Assembly (NCBI GenBank): GCA_016930375.1
Contig: JAFGGU010000037.1
Location: 1 to 33,003, forward strand
DNA: 33,003 nucleotides
Origin: Bacteroidales bacterium
GTDB lineage: Bacteria; Bacteroidota; Bacteroidia; Bacteroidales; UBA10428
Direction: 5' to 3'
This document shows, piece by piece, positions 1-6,717 of this stretch. Positions within the stretch are counted from its first letter, which is position 1, and every line of letters starts with the position of its first letter. Both the position numbers and the translations under genes were made by a program. The notes below the pieces were generated by a model that did not search any database, was not told the origin of the DNA, and was given only the letters and a program-made list of their open reading frames with translations.

Positions 1-137
1 GCGAAGACATATGACAATCACTATAACATTCAGGTCGCATGGCTCGCAATGACGCACTGACGAACCACCCGTCATTGCGAGGAGGGGGGTAACAGGATAC
101 TGTTTAGTATAAAAAAATTTGCCGACGAAGCAATCTG
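1..137. repeat. REP-like repeat module, left side of the GIY-YIG gene
   Basis: Positions 1-54 are a near-identical direct copy (4 mismatches) of 572-625 on the other side of the GIY-YIG gene. Positions 43-53 and 71-81 form a perfect 11-bp inverted repeat (CTCGCAATGAC / GTCATTGCGAG). Positions 71-137 begin GTCATTGCGAG and end GACGAAGCAATCTG. This is the same pair of end sequences, in opposite orientation, as the module at 556-624. The copy at 1-54 probably belongs to another element that continues beyond the window start. There is no ORF in it. Confidence 0.75.
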
Positions 138-159
138 TATTCAGGAAACGAAGTAATAA

Positions 160-459
160 CTAAAATCCACATATATCATAGTATAAGTCCCTCCATTCCG
201 AATTCATGGAATTGATCAGATCCAGTTTATCCTGTCTTGATCCCCCTTTGATTTGTTTTTCCCTTTCAATGGCTTTTCGGATATCATCGAAGTCCTCGTA
301 ATATACAAGTTTTGTGATGTTATATTTTGCAGTGAATGACCCCGGGTACACATGTTCTTTGTGTTTAGCTACTCGATTTGTTAAATTGCTAGTAACCCCG
401 GTATAAAGAACAGTATTGTTCTTATTGGTCATAATATATACAAAGCCAACTTTTTCCAT
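160..459 (-). CDS. Small GIY-YIG (URI-type) endonuclease-domain protein
   Basis: This 99-residue protein is almost entirely one GIY-YIG domain. The first strand reads VYIM (residues 7-10) and the second YTGVT (19-23). They are followed by R29, H33-K34 and the helix AIEREKQIK (63-71) carrying the conserved acidic residue, then the usual tail of short stand-alone members (DKLDLIN, EWRDLYYDI). Such domains cut or nick DNA using one metal ion, but the cellular role of the small UvrC-like members is not settled. The frame stays open upstream to 588. That extension only translates repeat DNA, so I start at the ATG at 459, directly before the domain. The gene is enclosed by inverted REP-like modules (71-137 and 556-624), suggesting the nuclease moves with or acts on them. 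Confidence 0.8.
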   Translation of the reverse strand: MEKVGFVYIMTNKNNTVLYTGVTSNLTNRVAKHKEHVYPGSFTAKYNITKLVYYEDFDDIRKAIEREKQIKGGSRQDKLDLINSMNSEWRDLYYDICGF

Positions 460-555
460 AAACAGGATAATTTCTGATAACGAAATAATTAAAGGGTTAA
501 TATAGCAAAATATTTTGTTGCATTCAACATTGTATGAATGCCCTACCTGTTGGAG

Positions 556-625
556 CAGATTGCTTCGCCATGCGGAGACATTTGACAATCACTATAACAT
601 TCAGGTCGCATGGCTCATAATGACG
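556..625. repeat. REP-like repeat module, right side of the GIY-YIG gene
   Basis: It begins CAGATTGCTTCGCC (556-569), the inverse of 124-137 with one mismatch, and ends CTCATAATGAC, the inverse of 71-81 with two mismatches. It is therefore the inverted partner of 71-137. It also contains an internal perfect 8-bp inverted repeat, GCCATGCG (567-574) and CGCATGGC (607-614). Positions 572-625 match 1-54 as a direct repeat. Confidence 0.75.
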
Positions 626-662
626 TGGGGACCTGTGAGTCGTTGATCCCGCGAAGTTTGTT

Positions 663-702
663 GCTATAAACGGAAACTTTCCGTTCAATCAGTTGTTATA
701 GC
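663..702. repeat. Nested inverted repeat upstream of the AraC-type gene
   Basis: GCTATAA (663-669) pairs with TTATAGC (696-702). Inside it ACGGAAA (670-676) and TTTCCGT (678-684) form a second, nearly loopless dyad. There is no T-run, so it is not an obvious terminator. It lies 50 bp upstream of the regulator gene and could be an operator or the scar of a mobile element. The rest of 626-751 shows nothing recognisable. Confidence 0.35.
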
Positions 703-751
703 GTGTGTAATGCAATCCCTAAGGCCTGGTATTTAAGCATTACTACTTAAA

Positions 752-1579
752 TTGGAGATAAAAGAATACATACCGCATCCGGCTTTACGGGAATATATCC
801 TGGGCATTTCAACGGTAAACGTAATACTTCCGGAAGGAATTAATGATGTGGTAACACCTTATCCTCCTACTCCATTTCAATCGTTGATATTCTACTGCAA
901 TAATCCGGTATCCATGGGACGAATTGAAAAAGAGGATTATGACAGGCAACCGCTTACAGTATTGATAGGGCCCCAGTTTTCACGTGTGAATATCAAAGTG
1001 CATCGTCAGCTCAGTGCCATACGGGTTGATTTTCTTCCAGGCGGTATGTATCGCATGTTGGGCATTCCCATGCATGAATTGTTCGATGACGGATTTGACG
1101 CACTTGATTTCTTTGGTACCAACATGAGGAGGATCAACGAACAGTTACAGCACAAATCCAGTTTGGAGGAGGGCAAAAACATCGTAGAAAAATTCCTTTT
1201 AAATCAGGTAACAGGACTCAAAGAAATTTTACCTTTTGATTCAGCTTTGCGCATGCTGTTGAACAATAACGGCAATATGCCTATCGAAAAAACAGCTCAG
1301 TTTTCATGTCTGAGCATGAAACAATTTGAAAGAAAGTGCAAAGAAAGATTAGGGATGAATCCAAAAATGTATGCCCGAATTTTAAAATTTTCAAAAGCAT
1401 ACCGGTTACATGAAGCCTGCCCACAACTCAGTTGGACAGAAATAGCGTACGAAGCGGGATACTACGACCAAATGCACATGATCAAAGATTTCAAAGTCTT
1501 TGCTGGGGTAAGTCCTTCTGTTATTGAAAAGCAGCTCCTGTCCACACCCTTGAGAATGCAAAAAGACCTGCGCTATTAA
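752..1579 (+). CDS. AraC-family transcriptional regulator
   Basis: The 275-residue protein has the layout of AraC-type activators with a cupin-like sensing half (about residues 1-160; HPALREYILGI at the N-terminus, LPGGMYRMLGIP near 95-106). A C-terminal pair of helix-turn-helix motifs lies at about 170-265. The second repeat ends in the family signature (WTEIAYEAGYYDQMHMIKDFKVFAGVSPS). The frame is closed by a TAA at 734-736 and has no ATG before the coding similarity starts, so TTG at 752 is the best start. No Shine-Dalgarno is visible. The secreted HExxH protein follows 88 bp downstream on the same strand and is a natural candidate target, but that is only positional. Base composition looks more AT-rich than the genes after 2840. 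The ligand is unknown. Confidence 0.8.
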   Translation: MEIKEYIPHPALREYILGISTVNVILPEGINDVVTPYPPTPFQSLIFYCNNPVSMGRIEKEDYDRQPLTVLIGPQFSRVNIKVHRQLSAIRVDFLPGGMYRMLGIPMHELFDDGFDALDFFGTNMRRINEQLQHKSSLEEGKNIVEKFLLNQVTGLKEILPFDSALRMLLNNNGNMPIEKTAQFSCLSMKQFERKCKERLGMNPKMYARILKFSKAYRLHEACPQLSWTEIAYEAGYYDQMHMIKDFKVFAGVSPSVIEKQLLSTPLRMQKDLRY

Positions 1580-1619
1580 GTTGTCGATTTTTTACTATGC
1601 AGGCGTTATGTGCTCAACA

Positions 1620-1627
1620 TACCTTTG
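1620..1627 (+). promoter_or_regulatory. Candidate Bacteroidota -7 box (TACCTTTG)
   Basis: TACCTTTG fits the TAnnTTTG element used by the primary sigma factor of Bacteroidota. It lies 40 bp before the ATG at 1667 and downstream of the frame's first possible start (GTG at 1610). This argues that translation starts at 1667. No clear -33 element is seen. Confidence 0.45.
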
Positions 1628-1666
1628 TTGAAAAAAATCATGACGATGCATTTAAAAAAAAGCAAA

Positions 1667-2587
1667 ATGAAAAGTACAATTCACTTCACTTTAGCCTTGT
1701 TGTTGCTCTGCAATTTTTCCTTTGCTCAGGATAATTCAAAGACAGCGACCGAACCCTATCCGCTCAATGAATTAGCGGGTTTCACCCAAACATTTTTTTA
1801 TAGTCCCGGCCATGAAGCCAGGGCAAAAACAATTGCCATATTCATGGAAAATGCAGGCATCTTCTTTCAAAACGAGCTGCGGTTTACACCCCAGGCAAAG
1901 CTTTACATCCTTGCCCCGCACCACTGGAAAGATTTTGCTGCCAAACCACTCCACGATGTCTATGGATTTCCGCATAATATTGACCATGTTCGTCTGGCCA
2001 TTGCAGCGGAAGACAATGATTTTTGGCGCAGCTTTTTACCACCAGTTGACCAACTCGCGCCACATATGGCAGAACAGGTTACAAAAGCCTATGGTAAACC
2101 AGACGGTTCTTACAGCATGATGCCGTTTTTTGATTTGCTCGCTCTTCACGAATTGGGACATTCTTATACTGCACAGGCGGAGCTTAACATGCACCGCAAC
2201 TGGATGGGCGAGTTGTTTGTAAACATCATGCTGCACACTTACGTTGCAGAAAAACAACCTGAACTTTTACCTGCTTTGGAAACATTTCCAAACATGGTGT
2301 TGGGTGGTGGTACGGCAGAATATAAATTCACCAGCCTGGAAGACTTTGAAAAATTGTATCCAACGCTGGGTATGGGTCCAAAAAATTACGGATGGTATCA
2401 AAGCAAACTCCATTCAGCCGCCAAAGATATTTACAATGCCGGGGGGATGAAGGTGATGGAAAAATTATGGACAGCATTAAAAAAGCATCAGGAAGAAATG
2501 ACGGATGAAGAATTTGCAGCCATGTTGAAAAATGAAGTGCACCCTTCGGTAGCCAATGTATATTTTAAATGGAACAAAACTGACTAA
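1667..2587 (+). CDS. Secreted HExxH (gluzincin-like) protein of unknown specificity
   Basis: This 306-residue protein starts with a clear signal peptide (KSTIHFTLALLLLCNFSFAQ, cleavage near residue 20-21). It contains LHELGHSY with the zinc-binding HExxH at residues 161-165, followed 16 residues later by WMGE (E182). A glutamate at that distance resembles the third ligand of gluzincins (M1 peptidases have HExxH-x18-E). I infer a periplasmic or surface zinc peptidase, but cannot name a family and it could be non-catalytic. An in-frame GTG (1610) and ATG (1640) lie upstream. I prefer ATG at 1667 because the signal peptide begins there and a promoter-like TACCTTTG lies between. It follows the AraC-type regulator and ends before a hairpin terminator. 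Confidence 0.7.
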   Translation: MKSTIHFTLALLLLCNFSFAQDNSKTATEPYPLNELAGFTQTFFYSPGHEARAKTIAIFMENAGIFFQNELRFTPQAKLYILAPHHWKDFAAKPLHDVYGFPHNIDHVRLAIAAEDNDFWRSFLPPVDQLAPHMAEQVTKAYGKPDGSYSMMPFFDLLALHELGHSYTAQAELNMHRNWMGELFVNIMLHTYVAEKQPELLPALETFPNMVLGGGTAEYKFTSLEDFEKLYPTLGMGPKNYGWYQSKLHSAAKDIYNAGGMKVMEKLWTALKKHQEEMTDEEFAAMLKNEVHPSVANVYFKWNKTD

Positions 2588-2640
2588 TACCATGCCTGTT
2601 GTTAACGGGGTATGTTAAAGTGCAAAGCATTCTAAAAACA

Positions 2641-2676
2641 AAACCGCCCGAAATTCATTCATTTCAGGCGGTTTTT
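2641..2676 (+). terminator. Rho-independent terminator, possibly bidirectional
   Basis: Arms 2641-2654 and 2661-2674 pair over 14 bp with one mismatch around a 6-nt loop (TCATTC). The right arm runs into five Ts and the left arm is preceded by an A-rich stretch. It can therefore stop transcription from the gene ending at 2587 and from tRNA-Gln on the opposite strand. Confidence 0.85.
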
Positions 2677-2695
2677 AATATTTCAGTGTTCTGTT

Positions 2696-2769
2696 TGGTT
2701 GTCCGATCAGGATTCGAACCTGAACAGGCAGAACCAAAATCTGCAGTGCTACCGTTACACCATCGGACA
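2696..2769 (-). tRNA. tRNA-Gln (anticodon TTG)
   Basis: On the minus strand the acceptor arms TGTCCGA and TCGGACA (2700-2706 on the plus strand) pair. The D-arm reads GGTGTAACGGTAGCAC. The anticodon stem GCAGA/TCTGC encloses the loop TTTTGGT with anticodon TTG. The T-arm carries GGTTCGAATCC. The discriminator base is A (2699) and the CCA tail is encoded (2696-2698). A TAACTTTG box lies 18 bp upstream. No other tRNA is adjacent. Confidence 0.96.
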
Positions 2770-2786
2770 GCGCATTAAAGAGGCTG

Positions 2787-2794
2787 CAAAGTTA
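2787..2794 (-). promoter_or_regulatory. Candidate -7 box for tRNA-Gln (TAACTTTG)
   Basis: The minus strand reads TAACTTTG, a match to TAnnTTTG, 17 bp before the 5' end of the mature tRNA. This is a spacing expected for a short tRNA leader. Confidence 0.45.
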
Positions 2795-2839
2795 TACAAA
2801 AAACCGTCTTTGCCAATTTTTTGTTCGGATGAACGTGTT

Positions 2840-4405
2840 TTATTTCACGGGCACCAGATTGCCCTCCGGCGACATAACGACTTTTTGATCCACCAGGGAT
2901 CTGTCATAACAATACTGGTCATACTGGTAAGATTCCAGTATGTCACAAATCCTTGGCGAAATTACGATTTCCTGCCCTTCGGGTATCCTGAGCCGGACAT
3001 TAACTTCCGAGAACATCCAGAAATCATCCCCATCCGTACTGAAATATTTGTTGAGATAAACCACTGAATCTTGCTGGTTCCAGAAGTATTCGATCCTGTC
3101 GATATACCGGTCGGAATCCTTGATGCCCACATTTTTAACCTGTTTATTGACGGTCAGGTGCATCTCCTTGTCATCCGAAGGCTCGATGGTAAGCGCCACT
3201 TTGTCATACAGCGATTCGTCCCATTTGCTGTATTTGAACCGGTAATCGAATACCCGGTATTCAGTGATCCGCTTGTCCTCAATATTGTCAATCACATCGA
3301 TGTGCAAGGGGGACTTACCGGTTCCAACGGCGGAGGTTTTTGAACCGGTGGCTCCCACGGCATAATTGGCGCTGTTTGCGAAGATCAATGTAATAAAGAG
3401 GATCAGGGCAAGAATCCACCCGGTAAGTGTAAATGCCCTCAGCACGGGATGTTTCGTTTTAATGTTGAAAAGTATTTTAATGCCCCAGTAGATCAGCACA
3501 ACGATGGGAACCAGCACCAAAATGACAAGGCATATCACGGCGATCTCATAATGTCCGGGCGTGCCGAACAAATGGGAGAGTCCGGGGAGATCAACCCCGT
3601 TCCAGAAGGGCATGTGGCCGAAAACATTGGAAACACCAAGAAGAACCATAATCAGGACGGCCAGAAATACTGAACCAATGATCAGGAATACCACCCCGAT
3701 GGTCCCGATGATGAATTTGATAATGGCCACCATCACCAGGCCAACGGCACGCATGATGTTTTCAAAAGCTGTCCTGGTTCTGTCGGCTGCCGAGGAATTC
3801 TGCAATCCGTCAAGGCTTGATCTGACCTTGTCATATTCGGCATTTACCGATTCCTTGATGGTGGTAAGATTTACGGGCATTCCCTTCATCTGCAGCTTTT
3901 CAGCGGTGGAACGCGCTCTGGGCACAACAATCCAAAGAATGATGTAAACGATGGCGCCCAGTCCCTTGAGGAACACCAGTGCAATGAAAGCAAGCCTTAT
4001 CCAGAGGGGATCAATATCAAAAAATTCTCCCAGTCCCGAGCAGACACCACCGATGTACCCGTTTTCATCGTCACGGAAAAACCGGCGATAATCCCTGCGG
4101 TCGCTGTAACCCTCATCATGACGGCCGGAAGAAGGCTCATCATAAATAAAATCTTCCACCTTCCCCAATGTGGCAATGATCTCATTCACATCATCGAGTG
4201 AAGCTGCTTCTTTGCTCGGCGTGATCTTCTTTTCGAGCAGTTCGGCAATCCTTTGTTCGATGTCCTCGATGATTTCTTTGCCGGATTCTCCTTCTTTCGC
4301 AAAGTGCGACTTGAGGGATTCAAGATAATGGCTGAGCTTGTTGTATCCGTCTTCATCCATGTGGAAATGACGGCCACCTATTTGAATTTGTAAAGTTTTT
4401 TTCAT
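2840..4405 (-). CDS. Long PspC-domain membrane protein
   Basis: This 521-residue protein has four parts. Residues 1-90 are a soluble, charged region. The PspC domain lies at about 108-165 (NGYIGGVCSGLGEFFDIDPLWIRLAF, then a membrane helix ending ILWIVVPRA). Further membrane helices lie near 218-258, 287-312 and 326-346. The C-terminal tail of about 170 residues is probably periplasmic and beta-rich. PspC was first described in the phage-shock (envelope stress) response. Bacteroidota carry long PspC fusions whose partners are not well defined. Residues 1-180 closely parallel the shorter PspC protein at 4783-5397, down to the shared STAEKLQMKG / TTAQKLEMRG segment after the domain, so the two are paralogs. 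It is last in a four-gene operon, 14 bp after the PadR gene. Confidence 0.85.
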   Translation of the reverse strand: MKKTLQIQIGGRHFHMDEDGYNKLSHYLESLKSHFAKEGESGKEIIEDIEQRIAELLEKKITPSKEAASLDDVNEIIATLGKVEDFIYDEPSSGRHDEGYSDRRDYRRFFRDDENGYIGGVCSGLGEFFDIDPLWIRLAFIALVFLKGLGAIVYIILWIVVPRARSTAEKLQMKGMPVNLTTIKESVNAEYDKVRSSLDGLQNSSAADRTRTAFENIMRAVGLVMVAIIKFIIGTIGVVFLIIGSVFLAVLIMVLLGVSNVFGHMPFWNGVDLPGLSHLFGTPGHYEIAVICLVILVLVPIVVLIYWGIKILFNIKTKHPVLRAFTLTGWILALILFITLIFANSANYAVGATGSKTSAVGTGKSPLHIDVIDNIEDKRITEYRVFDYRFKYSKWDESLYDKVALTIEPSDDKEMHLTVNKQVKNVGIKDSDRYIDRIEYFWNQQDSVVYLNKYFSTDGDDFWMFSEVNVRLRIPEGQEIVISPRICDILESYQYDQYCYDRSLVDQKVVMSPEGNLVPVK

Positions 4406-4419
4406 TGTTTTTGGTTTTG

Positions 4420-4749
4420 TCAGATTTTGGTCGTTACGGAATCAACTGCTTCAATAAGTTTTTTCCATGAGGTTTCCAGTTCCTTCAGAACTTCCCTTCC
4501 CTGGTCGGTCAGCGCATAGTATTTTCTGGGCGGACCCTGTGTGGATTCCTCCCAACGGTAGCTCAGCAACCCGGCGTTTTTCTGCCGCGTCAGCAATGGG
4601 TACAAGGTACCTTCCACGACGATCAGTTCCGATTCCTTGAGCTTGTTCAGCAAGTCAGTGGCATAAGCGTCGCCTTTCGAGAGAACAGACAGAATGCAGA
4701 ACTCCAGTACGCCCTTTCTCATTTGGGCTTTAGCATTTTCGAGGTCCAT
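4420..4749 (-). CDS. PadR-family transcriptional regulator
   Basis: At 109 residues this is the length of a minimal PadR winged-helix repressor. The N-terminal helix reads KGVLEFCILSVLSKGDAYA. The recognition region is VVEGTLYPLLTRQKNAGLL (about 44-62), the wing is GPPRKYYALTDQGREVL (72-88), and a short C-terminal helix for dimerisation follows. Members bind palindromic operators near their own promoter and release on an inducer. It lies between the two PspC genes (33 bp after the short one, 14 bp before the long one) and most likely autoregulates this operon. The inducer cannot be read from the sequence. Confidence 0.92.
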   Translation of the reverse strand: MDLENAKAQMRKGVLEFCILSVLSKGDAYATDLLNKLKESELIVVEGTLYPLLTRQKNAGLLSYRWEESTQGPPRKYYALTDQGREVLKELETSWKKLIEAVDSVTTKI

Positions 4750-4782
4750 GATATTTGTTTTTTTTCGTTTATCAAATTTTCC

Positions 4783-5397
4783 TTATTTCTTATCCCGGCG
4801 GAAACTTTTTTTCACGCTTTCGAATTCATCCTTCACAAAGTTACCGATGTTGGAAGCGTTCACGGTATCGCCGCGCATTTCAAGCTTCTGGGCAGTAGTT
4901 TTGGCTTCGGGAACAACGATCCACAGAATGATGTAAATCAGAAATCCTATGCCAAAGGCCACCAAAAGCACAACAAGCAAAATCCTTATAATCACGGGAT
5001 CGATGTTAAGATAGGCACCGATTCCGCCGCAGACACCACCTATGATCCGGTTGTCGGGATCACGGTAAAACCTGCGGGGGCCTGTCCTTCTCTCATAGTT
5101 GGCATAGGATTGGCCCTGTTCTGTTTGTTCCTTTTCACCGCCAATTTCTTTCGGATCTCCCATGATCCGGGTAACTTCTTCCACGTCATTCAGGGTAAGT
5201 ACCTGCTTGCCGGCAACCAGACGTTCGGCAAACAATTCAGAGAGCCGCATTTCAATATCATTAATGATATCTTCCCGTTCTTTCTGATCGGAGAAATAAC
5301 TTTCAATGCGATCGAGGTATTCTTTCAACCTGCCGTAAGCATCTTCATCTATGATGTAAACCTTATTGCCAAGGTTTACGGAAAACGTTTTTTTCAT
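4783..5397 (-). CDS. Short PspC-domain protein
   Basis: This is a 204-residue protein. Residues 1-85 form a charged, helical region (DEDAYGRLKEYLDRIESYF, then DIINDIEMRLSELF). A PspC domain lies at about 110-165 (RDPDNRIIGGVCGGIGAYLNIDPVIIRI followed by one or two membrane helices ending ILWIVVPEA). A short basic tail ends RRDKK. It shares the whole N-terminal arrangement with the longer paralog at 2840-4405 but lacks the extra helices and periplasmic tail. It probably sits in the inner membrane and takes part in envelope-stress sensing or membrane maintenance together with its neighbours. It starts 12 bp after a small membrane-protein ORF. Confidence 0.88.
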   Translation of the reverse strand: MKKTFSVNLGNKVYIIDEDAYGRLKEYLDRIESYFSDQKEREDIINDIEMRLSELFAERLVAGKQVLTLNDVEEVTRIMGDPKEIGGEKEQTEQGQSYANYERRTGPRRFYRDPDNRIIGGVCGGIGAYLNIDPVIIRILLVVLLVAFGIGFLIYIILWIVVPEAKTTAQKLEMRGDTVNASNIGNFVKDEFESVKKSFRRDKK

Positions 5398-5409
5398 TTT
5401 TACGAGTGT

Positions 5410-5673
5410 TTAGGGTATATAAACTAATATATTCTTGAATAATAAGCAATTATCTATATTGGGACAAGTCCGGGGATCCATAGGTTCCTGGTAAGTATCA
5501 CCACCGCTGCTGATTCCCCGGGTAACCGGCACGGCAGACACTGCATTCTCTTTTCGTGGAGAATCATCTTTCCTGGATGAGCCATTTGCGATTCCGAGGA
5601 TCAGCAATCCTGCCATCATCACAGGCATTGGTATCCATAAAAACCATTTCATCTGGAACTTTTTTATTTTCAT
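5410..5673 (-). CDS. Small membrane-anchored protein at the head of the PspC operon (unknown)
   Basis: The predicted protein has 87 residues. It begins with a basic stretch (KIKKFQMK), then one hydrophobic helix (WFLWIPMPVMMAGLLILGIA, residues 10-29), then a polar, proline-rich tail with two cysteines (C69, C75 in DPRTCPNIDNCLLF). I do not recognise a family. Support for it being real: a TATCTTTG promoter element lies 30 bp upstream of its ATG and no better start exists for the operon. It also ends 12 bp before the short PspC gene. A leader without a protein product remains possible. Confidence 0.5.
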   Translation of the reverse strand: MKIKKFQMKWFLWIPMPVMMAGLLILGIANGSSRKDDSPRKENAVSAVPVTRGISSGGDTYQEPMDPRTCPNIDNCLLFKNILVYIP

Positions 5674-5702
5674 TACTGGGTTATAAAAGCATAAATCCTA
5701 TA

Positions 5703-5710
5703 CAAAGATA
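5703..5710 (-). promoter_or_regulatory. Candidate -7 box of the PspC/PadR operon (TATCTTTG)
   Basis: The minus strand reads TATCTTTG, an exact TAnnTTTG match, 29 bp before the ATG at 5673. It is embedded in a TATATA-rich tract. Confidence 0.55.
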
Positions 5711-5785
5711 TATATAAAAAATAGATATATGCAATACATAGTAGTAAAATAATAAAAAAAATAGATAAACAGGGTGTTAGCACCG

Positions 5786-5855
5786 GTAAAGGGCAAAAAG
5801 TAAACGGTAAAAAGTAAAAAGTAAAAAGTAAATGGTAAACAGGAACAGGTAAGTG
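5786..5855. repeat. Degenerate heptamer tandem array (GTAAAAA type)
   Basis: Ten consecutive 7-bp units in strict phase: GTAAAGG, GCAAAAA, GTAAACG, GTAAAAA three times, GTAAATG, GTAAACA, GGAACAG, GTAAGTG. The array lies between the divergent promoters of the PspC operon and dtd and contains no ORF. Confidence 0.8.
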
Positions 5856-5902
5856 TTCATTTTTAAATTCACTACTTTTAGGTCTTTTTAAAGGAGTAAA
5901 AT

Positions 5903-6355
5903 ATGCGTGCCGTCATACAACGAGTAACTGAAGCATCGGTCAAGATCAATACCGTTGAAAAATCCTCCATCGGATCAGGTCTGCTGGTTTTTATAGGGAT
6001 AGAAGACACCGACGGGTTTTACGATGTACTCTGGTTATCGGGGAAAATTGCCAAAATGCGCATTTTTGGTGATGAAAACGGACTGATGAACCTCTCCCTG
6101 CAGGAAGTCAACGGGGAGATTATGGTTGTTAGCCAGTTTACCCTGCATGCCAGCACAAAAAAGGGCAACCGGCCTTCATTTATCAAAGCAGCAAGACCGG
6201 AAACCGCCATACCCCTTTACAAGGCTTTCCTTGAGCAGTTAGAAAAGGAGACCGGTAAAACGGTTCGATCAGGTGAGTTTGGAGCATACATGGAGGTAAG
6301 TCTTATCAATGATGGCCCTGTAACCATTATTATGGATAGTAAAAACAAGGAATAA
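5903..6355 (+). CDS. dtd: D-aminoacyl-tRNA deacylase
   Basis: The enzyme hydrolyses D-amino acids (and glycine from tRNA-Ala) off mischarged tRNAs in the cytoplasm. The 150-residue length is typical. Signatures are the N-terminal MRAVIQRVTEASVKI, the SQFTL motif (residues 77-81), NRPSF (89-93) and NDGPVTI (136-142), which carries the Gly-Pro motif that gives chiral selectivity. The start is fixed by a good Shine-Dalgarno (AAGGAG at 5891-5896, 6 nt before the ATG), unusual in this window. A weak TACTTTTA box (5873-5880) lies upstream. Its TAA overlaps the ATG of the next gene by one base, implying translational coupling. Confidence 0.97.
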   Translation: MRAVIQRVTEASVKINTVEKSSIGSGLLVFIGIEDTDGFYDVLWLSGKIAKMRIFGDENGLMNLSLQEVNGEIMVVSQFTLHASTKKGNRPSFIKAARPETAIPLYKAFLEQLEKETGKTVRSGEFGAYMEVSLINDGPVTIIMDSKNKE

Positions 6356-6678
6356 TGTCTATGAAAGAAACACAGGAAAAAGTTGATCTGTGGATCAAAC
6401 AATACGGCGTCAGGTATTTCAGTGAACTCACCAATCTGGCCTTGCTGATGGAGGAAACCGGGGAAATGGCCCGGATCATCGCCAGGAAATATGGCGAGCA
6501 AACCGCCAAACCTGCAGAGGAAGAAATGAATCTTGGGGATGAAATGGCGGATGTTCTTTTTGTTCTGATATGCCTCGCGAATCAGACCGGTATCAATCTG
6601 GAAGAAGCGCTGGAACGCAATCTGATCAAAAAAACCATACGGGACAGTCACAGGCATCTGAATAATCCAAAACTATAA
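6355..6678 (+). CDS. MazG-like nucleotide pyrophosphohydrolase
   Basis: This 107-residue all-alpha protein carries the MazG/NTP-PPase metal-binding motifs: EExxE (E33, E34, E37 in MEETGEMAR) and ExxD (E63, D66 in GDEMADVLF). Such enzymes cleave nucleoside triphosphates to monophosphate and pyrophosphate, often removing damaged or non-canonical nucleotides. The substrate cannot be read here. It overlaps the dtd stop codon by one base (TAATG), so the two are co-translated. A second in-frame ATG at 6361 could be used instead. Confidence 0.9.
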   Translation: MSMKETQEKVDLWIKQYGVRYFSELTNLALLMEETGEMARIIARKYGEQTAKPAEEEMNLGDEMADVLFVLICLANQTGINLEEALERNLIKKTIRDSHRHLNNPKL

Positions 6679-6686
6679 TTATTAAT

Positions 6687-6694
6687 TATCTTTG
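6687..6694 (+). promoter_or_regulatory. Candidate -7 box (TATCTTTG)
   Basis: An exact TAnnTTTG match 23 bp upstream of the ATG at 6718, in the short gap after the pyrophosphohydrolase gene. No -33 element is evident. Confidence 0.45.
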
Positions 6695-6717
6695 CATTCA
6701 ATTTCAGATTGTGAGTG

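Noticed and set aside
460..588. N-terminal extension of the GIY-YIG protein by 43 residues
   Set aside because: It runs through the inverted repeat module and carries no domain residues; the ATG at 459 directly precedes the domain.
1610..1666. Upstream start (GTG 1610) of the HExxH protein
   Set aside because: A promoter-like box lies inside this stretch and the signal peptide begins only at 1667.
2699..3067. Plus-strand ORF over the tRNA-Gln and the long PspC gene
   Set aside because: It reads antisense through a tRNA and a well-supported gene.
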